Position numbers and translations under genes: made by a program
Notes under the pieces: model-generated
What the model was told of the DNA's origin: nothing
What the model saw: only the letters and a program-made list of their open reading frames with translations
Databases searched by the model: none
From: Puniceicoccaceae bacterium Marseille-Q1082
Lineage (GTDB): Bacteria; Verrucomicrobiota; Verrucomicrobiia; Opitutales; Intestinicryptomonadaceae
NCBI GenBank assembly: GCA_904424815.1
Contig: CAJGBI010000001.1
Location: 327,010-391,009 of the forward strand
Length of the DNA stretch: 64,000 bases
Reading direction: 5' to 3'
Shown here: piece by piece, positions 16,874-24,734 of the stretch
Numbering within the stretch: position 1 is the stretch's first letter
How the letters are laid out: each line of letters begins with the position of its first letter

Positions 16874-19800
16874 ATGAAAGTTATGGAAGCTGAAAATGGG
16901 AACCATATTTGGGGGTTTGATATCGGAAAAGGATCGCTCGGAGAGGCGGTTTTAATGGGGGCTGAGTTTAGGCATGTGACTTCGCTGCTGCTTGATGAGG
17001 ACTTCGGAGAAATAAAAACCGCGGCGGGTCTGCGGAGGCAGATGAGAACCCGAAAGGCGCACAAAGCCAGGGAAAAATGGTTGGAGCGCTGTCTCTTGGA
17101 GTTCGGAATAGAGCCGCTCAAACGCAGGGAGGTGGGAATTGTAAACGGGCGTTGGATGCTGATATCAAAAGGCGACGAACGCTTGGAGCGCGAATTTCCG
17201 CCGGACGGGGAGGACATTTGCTACAACGCAATCGCGCTGCGCTGCAAGCTGCTGCTCGGAGAAAAATTGGAGAGCTGGCAGATTTTCAAGGCCTTGAATT
17301 CGGCTATCCAAAACCGAGGATACGATGAAAATATCCCATGGAAGGAGTCGGACGTTTCCCTTCCCAAAAAGGACGACGACGATTACGCCAAAAAGCTCTC
17401 GCAGTATTCAAGGGAAAAAGGCGAATTGTTGGAGAGTTTTGAGGACGGGGAAAAATACGACTATCCGTGCTTTTTCAAGGCCTATAAAATGGGGCTTTGG
17501 TCGCCGGAAAATCCGGAGCGCGTCGAGATACGCATCGGCAACGACGCCCAAAAGGTGAAAGGGTACGTCATTCCCCGCAAAGACGTGGAAAGGGAGTTTG
17601 AAAGCCTCGTCGAGGCCGCCTCAAAATGGCATCCCGCGATGAAGGGAAAGGCCATGTATATAATGTACGGAATTGCGGAAACTCCATACGCTTCGTTTAA
17701 GCCCGCGCTTAGAAAAAAATTTGACCTCAAGCGCGGCGCGGAAAGCGACTGGACGGCGCTCGGGCAAAAAATACCGAGATTCGACAACAGGATAATCGAC
17801 AAATGCAGGCTGATTCCGCGCCTGAACGTTTGCAAGATAAGGCCCCTTTCGGAAGCAAGGGGCGAGGGCGATTTGCTGCATTACGAGATTACGCTTTCTT
17901 TGAAGCTTCTCAACCTGCGCTTTTTCAGAAATTCAAATGTGGAATCGCTTTCGTTTGAGGAATTCAAGGCTGCGTTTGAAATCGCCAAAAGCGCAAAATA
18001 CAAGATGGGAAAGGCGGCTTTGAAAAAGTTTTTGAAGTCGATTTCGGCAAGCGTTTTGAGCGAAGACCAGTCTGAAATCGAAGCCCCGAGGGAGAGCGGC
18101 AGGGCGTCGTTTTCGAGGCCCGCGATGCTTTTGCTTAAAGAGCTCATCTTTTCGGGAATGCCGCCGGCCGAGTTTTACGCAAAAAAGGCGGGGGAAATTT
18201 CAAATGCCGACCCCAATAAGGGGATTGTGGCTTCGGATTTGGATTTTATAAAACTGATGGGAAATTGCGGTTGGAACGGAATTTTTATTCCGGACGTTGA
18301 AACCTACCGTTTTGCAAACAACGGCGCCGACTCTGCAAAACTTATAAACGGGCTCATCGGTTCGCAGAACAATCCCATAGTCCGCCACAGGCTTGCGTTT
18401 TTTTATGAGCGCATAAAGTTTCTCGAATCAAAATTCGGGGTTCCCGACAAAGTCGTATTGGAGTTCGTGCGCGAAGACTTCATGGGTAAAGAGCAAAAGA
18501 AGCGCATGCAAATAGAAATGAAAAAGCGCGCTTCGGAGAAAATGCTCATAGCGAAAAAACTGGACGAGGCCGGGTACAAGGGCGGCAATTTGTTGCTGAA
18601 AATGGAGCTGCTTGAAAAGCAGGGAGGAATCTGCCTGTATACCGGCGAACCCCTGCTTCCGAGCGAGCTTGGAGTTCTCGAAATAGAGCATATAGTTCCG
18701 CGCAGCAGGGGCGGCCCCGACGCCCAATACAACTATGTGCTGACCCGCGAGAAAACCAACAAGGAAAAGGCGGATAGGACTCCGTTTGAATGGCTTTCGT
18801 CAGATCCCGTAAAATGGGCGGGCTATTCCGACAGGGTAAAGGCGCGCGCCGGGCAGCTTGGAAGAAAGCGGTGCGAATTGCTTTTGGAAAAGAACGCCGA
18901 AGAGCTGGTGGAAAAATATACGGCTCTGGCGGAAACCGCGCACATTTCAAAACTCGCGCAAAAAATAGTCTGCCTGCATTTCGGTTTCCAGTTCGGAGGA
19001 TTGGGCGGAACCAAGCGCGTTTTCACAGTCCCGGGGGCGCTGACCGCCAGGATTCGCAGTTTCTACGGCTTGAATAAAATTCTGCACAATGAAGATTTGG
19101 CGAAAGATGCCCTTTCATATGAGGAAGTTTTGAAGCGCGGCGAGGAATTGGACAAGAAGAACCGCAAGAATAAAAAACACCACGCGCTGGACGCGATGTG
19201 TTTGTGTTTTGCTCCGACGGGCGTCAATTCAAAGCGCGCGCGGATTGATATGCTCTTGCCTCCCGATATTCGCGGCGAAAGTGAAGCCGAACTCTTTTTC
19301 AGAAAGTATCTCGACAGGTTGATTCCGGTCGACGTCGCTCCGAAAAAACCGAGATTGGAGGACGGCATATATTCTATGCGCGCGGTCGGAGGGAAAAAGT
19401 TTATGGCAAGGCGCGTCAATCTCGTGGATTTGGCGTATACGGTAGGGCAAAAGCCTGTCTACGATATTTCGGTTCTCATAGGTAAAAAAAATCCGAAAGA
19501 AAAGAAAATTATAAACGCCCAAATCCGCAAATTGGTTGCGGATTTCGCGCGGACAAATCCCACGGAGGACGAATGGAGAAAGTGGTGCGGCGAATGCAGG
19601 CTGCCGTCAAAAAACGGGATTGGAACGCGGGTGATAAGGGTTCTCTTAAATTATGGGGAGCCCGCCGAATATAAAGATTTGTCGAAAGACGGGCGCGGCG
19701 CGTTCAGAAGGGGAGACGGGCATAAAGGACAGATCGTATGGGAATCGACAGACGGAAAATATTACGTTGTTCCTATATATGTCCACGCCTCAAAAGCGAA

Positions 19801-20059
19801 GCTTCTTGCGGAGTTGGACGCGAATCCCAAAAAGAAAAGGGTATGCGACATCTTTACTTCGCACTGTATGGTAAAAGTCGGCAATACCTATAACGACAAA
19901 GGCGAACTGCTCTTGCACGAAGGCGTGTATATGGTGAATACGATACAGACGGACGGTCGGGGTAAATTAACGAATACAAATGGAGAGAAAAGTAATTTGA
20001 TAAATATAAATTACCTGATGAAAGCCGGAATGAGAAAAGTTTCGGTTAAAGACCTATGA
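16874..20059 (+). CDS. cas9: CRISPR-associated endonuclease Cas9, type II-C
   Basis: The 1061-residue protein has the compact size of subtype II-C Cas9. RuvC-I is IWGFDIGKGS with Asp16, followed by an Arg-rich bridge helix (about residues 53-75). RuvC-II carries Glu530 in VVLEFVRE. The HNH domain has His606 in IEHIVPRS, with Asn620 and Asn629 at the same +14 and +23 spacing as Asn854 and Asn863 of S. pyogenes Cas9. RuvC-III is HHALDA with His770 and Asp773. All catalytic positions are therefore intact. The C-terminal ~250 residues would form the PAM-interacting region; the PAM cannot be read from sequence. The stop overlaps the cas1 start (ATGA). Base composition is less GC-rich than flanking genes, suggesting acquisition by transfer. 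An in-frame ATG at 16883 is an alternative start. Confidence 0.97.
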   Translation: MKVMEAENGNHIWGFDIGKGSLGEAVLMGAEFRHVTSLLLDEDFGEIKTAAGLRRQMRTRKAHKAREKWLERCLLEFGIEPLKRREVGIVNGRWMLISKGDERLEREFPPDGEDICYNAIALRCKLLLGEKLESWQIFKALNSAIQNRGYDENIPWKESDVSLPKKDDDDYAKKLSQYSREKGELLESFEDGEKYDYPCFFKAYKMGLWSPENPERVEIRIGNDAQKVKGYVIPRKDVEREFESLVEAASKWHPAMKGKAMYIMYGIAETPYASFKPALRKKFDLKRGAESDWTALGQKIPRFDNRIIDKCRLIPRLNVCKIRPLSEARGEGDLLHYEITLSLKLLNLRFFRNSNVESLSFEEFKAAFEIAKSAKYKMGKAALKKFLKSISASVLSEDQSEIEAPRESGRASFSRPAMLLLKELIFSGMPPAEFYAKKAGEISNADPNKGIVASDLDFIKLMGNCGWNGIFIPDVETYRFANNGADSAKLINGLIGSQNNPIVRHRLAFFYERIKFLESKFGVPDKVVLEFVREDFMGKEQKKRMQIEMKKRASEKMLIAKKLDEAGYKGGNLLLKMELLEKQGGICLYTGEPLLPSELGVLEIEHIVPRSRGGPDAQYNYVLTREKTNKEKADRTPFEWLSSDPVKWAGYSDRVKARAGQLGRKRCELLLEKNAEELVEKYTALAETAHISKLAQKIVCLHFGFQFGGLGGTKRVFTVPGALTARIRSFYGLNKILHNEDLAKDALSYEEVLKRGEELDKKNRKNKKHHALDAMCLCFAPTGVNSKRARIDMLLPPDIRGESEAELFFRKYLDRLIPVDVAPKKPRLEDGIYSMRAVGGKKFMARRVNLVDLAYTVGQKPVYDISVLIGKKNPKEKKIINAQIRKLVADFARTNPTEDEWRKWCGECRLPSKNGIGTRVIRVLLNYGEPAEYKDLSKDGRGAFRRGDGHKGQIVWESTDGKYYVVPIYVHASKAKLLAELDANPKKKRVCDIFTSHCMVKVGNTYNDKGELLLHEGVYMVNTIQTDGRGKLTNTNGEKSNLININYLMKAGMRKVSVKDL

Positions 20060-20946
20060 GTTATCATATCCTTCACATATCGGAACACGGGTGCGGGCTC
20101 TCGAAAGAGCGCGGGCTTCTGGTATGCAGGAAGGACGGCAAGACGCTTGGGAAAATCGCAATAGAGGATTTGCGGGCGGTGGTTATTTTAGGCGAGAGCG
20201 TAAATATAAGCGCCGCCGTGTTTGCGGGCGTTTTGGATAACGACGCCATAATAATACATTGCCGCAATTACAAGGCTGTCGGGGTTTCCGTTCCCAATAG
20301 CAGAACCTATGACGCGCGGGTCGTCCTAAACCAAGCGGCAGGAAACCGCAATCTGAACGCCGCGATATGGAGGAGGCTCCTGCGCGCAAAAATTGAAAAT
20401 TGCGCGCGGTGCCTAGGGTTGATCGGCGTTAAAAATTCGCGCCTCGAAAAGTTTTCGGTTTCAAAACGCGAGCCGAATGAGGCTCGGTGTGCTCGGGAGT
20501 ATTGGAAACATTATTTTCCGCAGTTGGGCGAGAGCGGGCAGGGGCGGGTTCCCCGGGGAAATTCGTCGCCAGTGAATTTGTTTCTCAATTACGGCTACGG
20601 AATATTGGGAGGCATTGTGCACAGGAGCCTGATTGTTGCAGGGTTAAACTGCCTTTTGGGCGTAAACCATAAGACGTATTATAAAAATACGCCGCTTGTG
20701 TACGACGCGATAGAACCGTTTCGGGCGTTTGCCGACTATGCTCTGTACAATTATATGTCGGGATGCAAGGAACCCAATATGCGCGAATGGTCCGTATTTT
20801 TCGGAAGATTTTTGAAAGACATGCGCGTAAAAAAGGGAAGGGCGACGGTAAAGCTTATGGACGCCGCTGACGTGTTGTGCGAAAGCCTCGCGAACGCGTA
20901 TAGATATAAGAAAGCGGAACTCATGTGGTTTCCGGTTCTCGATTGA
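20056..20946 (+). CDS. cas1: CRISPR integrase Cas1 (type II)
   Basis: The 296-residue protein has the N-terminal beta-rich domain (LLVCRKDG ... AVVILGESVNIS) and the helical catalytic domain. The likely metal ligands are Glu142 (in EPNEARCAREYW), the His of LGVNHKTYY and the acidic cluster in YDAIEPFRAFAD. Cas1 forms the integration complex with Cas2 to insert new spacers next to the leader-end repeat. Gene order cas9-cas1-cas2 with no csn2 or cas4 defines subtype II-C. It overlaps cas9 by 4 bases and cas2 by up to 22. Confidence 0.96.
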   Translation: MSYHILHISEHGCGLSKERGLLVCRKDGKTLGKIAIEDLRAVVILGESVNISAAVFAGVLDNDAIIIHCRNYKAVGVSVPNSRTYDARVVLNQAAGNRNLNAAIWRRLLRAKIENCARCLGLIGVKNSRLEKFSVSKREPNEARCAREYWKHYFPQLGESGQGRVPRGNSSPVNLFLNYGYGILGGIVHRSLIVAGLNCLLGVNHKTYYKNTPLVYDAIEPFRAFADYALYNYMSGCKEPNMREWSVFFGRFLKDMRVKKGRATVKLMDAADVLCESLANAYRYKKAELMWFPVLD

Positions 20947-21344
20947 CGCGCGTGCGAAACAAAAAGAAAAGTCCTTTCAGAATGGGATGGCTTATGGCGA
21001 TGTTCGACTTGCCCGTTCTTCTCGAAGAAGAGCGCAAGGAGGCCGCGCGTTTTAGAAAAGCCCTGCTCGACGACGGTTTTATAATGATTCAATATTCCGT
21101 ATATTCCCGCCCGTGCGTTTCCCTCGAGAGGATGGCGAAATATTATAATAAGGTAAAAAGCTACGCCCCGACTACCGGAGACATACGGTTGCTGTTTTTT
21201 ACGGACAAGCAATGGGGCATGAGCAAACTCGTGTGCAGAGTTCCCAAAAAACTTGAAAAAGTTCCCGAGCAGATAGAATTTTTTGACGCCTTGAATGAAA
21301 AGGAGCCAAAAGTGGACGATGACGGAAATTTTCTGTTGTTTTGA
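20925..21344 (+). CDS. cas2: CRISPR-associated protein Cas2
   Basis: Cas2 forms the central dimer of the Cas1-Cas2 integrase. The ferredoxin-like core begins at MGWLMAMFDLPV with the conserved Asp, followed by FRKALLDDGFIMIQYSVYSR, typical of type II Cas2. From the GTG at 20925 it would be 139 residues, longer than usual. TTG at 20943 or GTG at 20952, just at or after the cas1 stop, would give 133 or 130 residues and may be the true start. The stop at 21342-21344 directly touches the U-tract of the tracrRNA terminator on the other strand. Confidence 0.93.
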   Translation: MVSGSRLTRVRNKKKSPFRMGWLMAMFDLPVLLEEERKEAARFRKALLDDGFIMIQYSVYSRPCVSLERMAKYYNKVKSYAPTTGDIRLLFFTDKQWGMSKLVCRVPKKLEKVPEQIEFFDALNEKEPKVDDDGNFLLF

Positions 21345-21392
21345 AAAAAAATGCCGAATTCCAAGGTGCCATGCAGAGCTTAAAATTCGGCA
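21344..21392 (-). terminator. Terminator of the tracrRNA (minus strand)
   Basis: A perfect 9-bp stem, TGCCGAATT (21352-21360) with AATTCGGCA (21384-21392), encloses a loop with a smaller TGC-CAT-GCA hairpin. On the minus strand it is followed by eight U residues (plus-strand A run 21344-21351). The plus strand has no T run after the stem, so it is directional for the tracrRNA. Its last base is the last base of the cas2 stop codon. Confidence 0.88.
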
Positions 21393-21421
21393 AAATCAGT
21401 TAAGACTTTACAACAAAAATT
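21345..21421 (-). ncRNA. tracrRNA for Cas9
   Basis: The minus-strand transcript would start near 21421 and end in the U-tract at about 21345, roughly 77 nt. Its 5' part is an anti-repeat. The 15 bases at 21404-21418 equal positions 6-20 of the array repeat read on the minus strand, so the minus-strand RNA pairs with them perfectly. Three more pairs follow after a 2-base mismatch (21399-21401). Pairing covers the 5' half of the repeat as read on the minus strand, exactly the part that follows the spacer in a Cas9 guide. The tail holds the terminator stem with a nested hairpin. It needs RNase III processing with pre-crRNA in known type II systems. The location between cas2 and the array, antisense to cas genes, is compact. 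Confidence 0.87.
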
Positions 21422-21427
21422 TTCTAT

Positions 21428-21457
21428 AAGTTAAAGCAACTTATATTGCTATGTCAA
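21428..21457 (-). promoter_or_regulatory. tracrRNA promoter (minus strand)
   Basis: Read on the minus strand, TTGACA (plus 21452-21457) is a perfect -35 and TAACTT (plus 21428-21433) a -10 at 18 bases. Transcription would begin about 7 bases further on, at the anti-repeat. The promoter fills the gap between anti-repeat and the first CRISPR repeat. Confidence 0.7.
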
Positions 21458-21461
21458 TAAT

Positions 21462-23668
21462 ATTTTTAGAAAGAACATTTTGTTGTAAAGTCAAAACGAA
21501 AAGATGATATGCCTGGATTTACTCCACATTTTTAGAAAGAACATTTTGTTGTAAAGTCAAAACATCAACGCGCCAACAAAGCGCGCAATTGCAATTTTTA
21601 GAAAGAACATTTTGTTGTAAAGTCAAAACTAGAGGATTTAAAACGCAAAGACCTTTTCTTATTTTTAGAAAGAACATTTTGTTGTAAAGTCAAAACGAAA
21701 ACCGAACAACTGAATTTGCGGGAACTATTTTTAGAAAGAACATTTTGTTGTAAAGTCAAAACATCTTTGCCTTCAACCGTGCAGGGCGTCCCATTTTTAG
21801 AAAGAACATTTTGTTGTAAAGTCAAAACCCGTCCACTATCGCCCGCGCCTCCTCAATCATTTTTAGAAAGAACATTTTGTTGTAAAGTCAAAACAAAGAA
21901 GCGATAAGGGAAGCGGGCGAGAGTATTTTTAGAAAGAACATTTTGTTGTAAAGTCAAAACTGTATGTGCGCACGACTTCAAACACAATACATTTTTAGAA
22001 AGAACATTTTGTTGTAAAGTCAAAACGTTAGGTTTTGCTTCGCGTTTGCTTGAATTATTTTTAGAAAGAACATTTTGTTGTAAAGTCAAAACCTGGTCTA
22101 TCGTGACAGACAAAACTATTGAATTTTTAGAAAGAACATTTTGTTGTAAAGTCAAAACTCTTTTATCACCTCATCGTCTGTACAATGGATTTTTAGAAAG
22201 AACATTTTGTTGTAAAGTCAAAACTAGCGGCAAGCACTCGCATACTATGGGCGAATTTTTAGAAAGAACATTTTGTTGTAAAGTCAAAACTCAGGGAAGG
22301 CAAAATAGAATTCACCGTCGATTTTTAGAAAGAACATTTTGTTGTAAAGTCAAAACTCAAAGTATAAACTGCTTTTTGAAAACGTCATTTTTAGAAAGAA
22401 CATTTTGTTGTAAAGTCAAAACACGGCGATGCAATCCGCGAAGGCTTTTTGTATTTTTAGAAAGAACATTTTGTTGTAAAGTCAAAACGTATGGAGCGGA
22501 ACTATACCACGATTTCGGATTTTTAGAAAGAACATTTTGTTGTAAAGTCAAAACTTCAGGCTTATGGTTTTTTCTGAAAAACTCATTTTTAGAAAGAACA
22601 TTTTGTTGTAAAGTCAAAACGCGCGCCCCGTTCAGTGTGATTGATTCGAGATTTTTAGAAAGAACATTTTGTTGTAAAGTCAAAACCGCACAGACGAAAG
22701 AGAATGTGGATATTGGATTTTTAGAAAGAACATTTTGTTGTAAAGTCAAAACATTTGCGCCCCATGACCAAACGGTGCACTCATTTTTAGAAAGAACATT
22801 TTGTTGTAAAGTCAAAACGCGCGCGCAAAGAGCATTTAAAGCGGCCTTATTTTTAGAAAGAACATTTTGTTGTAAAGTCAAAACTTCTGGACACCGTGGG
22901 ATTTGACACAGAGAATTTTTAGAAAGAACATTTTGTTGTAAAGTCAAAACATACGGCTAAAAATCGAGCAATTAGACGCGATTTTTAGAAAGAACATTTT
23001 GTTGTAAAGTCAAAACCGGAACGGGAAGCGGAATAACGCCCGAGTAATTTTTAGAAAGAACATTTTGTTGTAAAGTCAAAACCGACGTTGACGCTTCGTA
23101 CGGCTCGCGAAAATTTTTAGAAAGAACATTTTGTTGTAAAGTCAAAACAGGTGCGACGTTATTATCTTTGGGCAACTTATTTTTAGAAAGAACATTTTGT
23201 TGTAAAGTCAAAACATGTTTTACCGTGGCAACCTACTTGCGCTAATTTTTAGAAAGAACATTTTGTTGTAAAGTCAAAACTACGAAGAAAAACAAGTTGG
23301 CACTAAGGGCATTTTTAGAAAGAACATTTTGTTGTAAAGTCAAAACTGGGAGCTGACGACGTGGGAGCGCCTCACAATTTTTAGAAAGAACATTTTGTTG
23401 TAAAGTCAAAACTGTTGAAATGGGCTATGAAGTCGGGCTTTCATTTTTAGAAAGAACATTTTGTTGTAAAGTCAAAACAACTTTGGCAATCAATGCTCGC
23501 GACGACGTATTTTTAGAAAGAACATTTTGTTGTAAAGTCAAAACTCATCGGAAGACCTCGCGCAACTCAACGTCATTTTTAGAAAGAACATTTTGTTGTA
23601 AAGTCAAAACTAATGAAGCGAACCAATTCTGGCGGGTCTATATTTTTAGAAAGAACATTTTGTTGTAA
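21462..23668 (-). CRISPR. Type II-C CRISPR array, 34 repeats and 33 spacers
   Basis: A 36-bp repeat recurs every 66-67 bases. On the plus strand it begins ATTTTTAGAAAGAAC and ends TAAAGTCAAAAC. Spacers are 30 bases, with a few of 31 (for example 21630-21660). All full repeats look identical by eye; the last (23642-23668) keeps only the first 27 bases and then diverges. The repeat is only 22% GC (8 of 36) whereas spacers are mixed. The tracrRNA anti-repeat and its terminator show that guides are read on the minus strand, where the repeat starts GTTTTGACTTTAC. The decayed copy at the hemA side suggests that end is the older, trailer end, so new spacers would enter beside the tracrRNA gene. The array ends 31 bases from the hemA stop. 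Spacer targets are unknown. Confidence 0.98.
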
Positions 23669-23699
23669 GGAAAAATTTAAATTTGAAAGTTAATATTTT

Positions 23700-24722
23700 T
23701 TATGGCAATCCCAATCGGGCGGCGAGGGCGTTGGCGCGGGTGGAGATCGCTTGTCGGGCTTTTTCGATTTCGGCTTTGCGGGCGGCTATGTTTTCATTGG
23801 CTATTTTTGAGAGGTCGGAGAGGTTGTAGAGAAAGGCGTCTTCTATTTCGCCGCAATCTTCCTCTATGTTGCGCGGAACCGCGAGGTCTATCAAAAAAAC
23901 CGGCCTGCCGCCTCTCTTTTTACACGCGGCCTCTATGTCGGCCTTTTTTAACAGAGGCTCTCGCGAAAGGCTTGCGCAGAGGACGATGTCGAATTTTTCA
24001 ATGTTTTCCTTAGCCGCCGCAAAGTCCGCCGACCGGCAGCCGATTTTCTCGGCGAGCGCATCGGCGTTCGCGCGCGTGCGGCTGCATACGAGCATGTTTG
24101 ACGCCCCGCGCACATAGAGGGCGTCGGCTACGAGTTTGCCAACCTCACCGGAGCCCATCAGCAGAATTTTGGCCTTTGAAATGTTTTCAAATATCCGCAG
24201 GGCGAGCTCCGCGCAGACGCTGCCGACGCTTATTTTGCCGCGGCCTATTTCCGTGTTCGTGCGCACCCATTTGGCGCAGTGGATCGCCTTTTGGAAGAGG
24301 GCGTTCAGCGTTGGCCCGCAGTGTCTGAGCCCTCTTGCCCTCTCGTACGCCGCCTTGACCTGCCCGAGGATTTCCGTCTCGCCGGTCATCTGGGATTTCA
24401 GCCCCGAGGCCACGGCGAAGAGGTGGCTTATCGCCTCCGCGTTTTTTTTCACGGAGCAGATTTTTTTGAAGTCCTCCGCGTCCGCCCCGTAAAGCGACTC
24501 GAACACCGCGTCCGCGAGTCCGTCGGAAGCGGCGGAAAAGTAGATTTCCACGCGGTTGCACGTGCTGAGCGCCAGCGCCTCCGAGACGCCCCCGATTTGC
24601 AGGATTCCGCTTTCGGCGAATGAGCACGCCGCCTGCGGCATTCCGAACCTGCCGAGAATTTCAGGCCCGGCGGTCTCATGGGATATCCCCGCGGCGTAAA
24701 GGCTGTTTGCGATAGGCGCCAT
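23700..24722 (-). CDS. hemA: Glutamyl-tRNA reductase, short form
   Basis: The enzyme reduces glutamyl-tRNA to glutamate-1-semialdehyde, the first step of C5 tetrapyrrole synthesis. The catalytic Cys55 lies in ALSTCNRVEIY, and the NADPH domain shows LLMGSGEVGKLVADAL and FLIDLAVPRNIEE. At 340 residues it stops soon after the start of the long connecting helix, so most of the C-terminal dimerisation domain present in ~420-residue enzymes is missing. The ending is clean, with no sign of a frameshift, so it is probably a natural short form. The preceding gene ends 12 bases upstream. No clear terminator separates its stop from the CRISPR array. Confidence 0.92.
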   Translation of the reverse strand: MAPIANSLYAAGISHETAGPEILGRFGMPQAACSFAESGILQIGGVSEALALSTCNRVEIYFSAASDGLADAVFESLYGADAEDFKKICSVKKNAEAISHLFAVASGLKSQMTGETEILGQVKAAYERARGLRHCGPTLNALFQKAIHCAKWVRTNTEIGRGKISVGSVCAELALRIFENISKAKILLMGSGEVGKLVADALYVRGASNMLVCSRTRANADALAEKIGCRSADFAAAKENIEKFDIVLCASLSREPLLKKADIEAACKKRGGRPVFLIDLAVPRNIEEDCGEIEDAFLYNLSDLSKIANENIAARKAEIEKARQAISTRANALAARLGLP

Positions 24723-24734
24723 TTTCCCCGAAAG

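Noticed and set aside
21399-21461. tracrRNA on the plus strand.
   Set aside because: The plus-strand tail would run straight into the first repeat with no terminator. The minus strand has promoter, anti-repeat and terminator in the right order.
20060-21461. Search for csn2 or cas4 near cas1/cas2.
   Set aside because: There is no room for another gene; the locus is subtype II-C by content.
21598-23668. Long open frames across the array on both strands (repeating FLERTFCCKVKT or VLTLQQNVLSKN).
   Set aside because: They arise because repeat plus spacer is usually 66 bases, a multiple of three. They are artefacts of the CRISPR repeats.
16570-23699. Integrase or direct repeats marking an island at the tRNA.
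   Set aside because: No recombinase gene and no copy of the tRNA 3' end was found near hemA.
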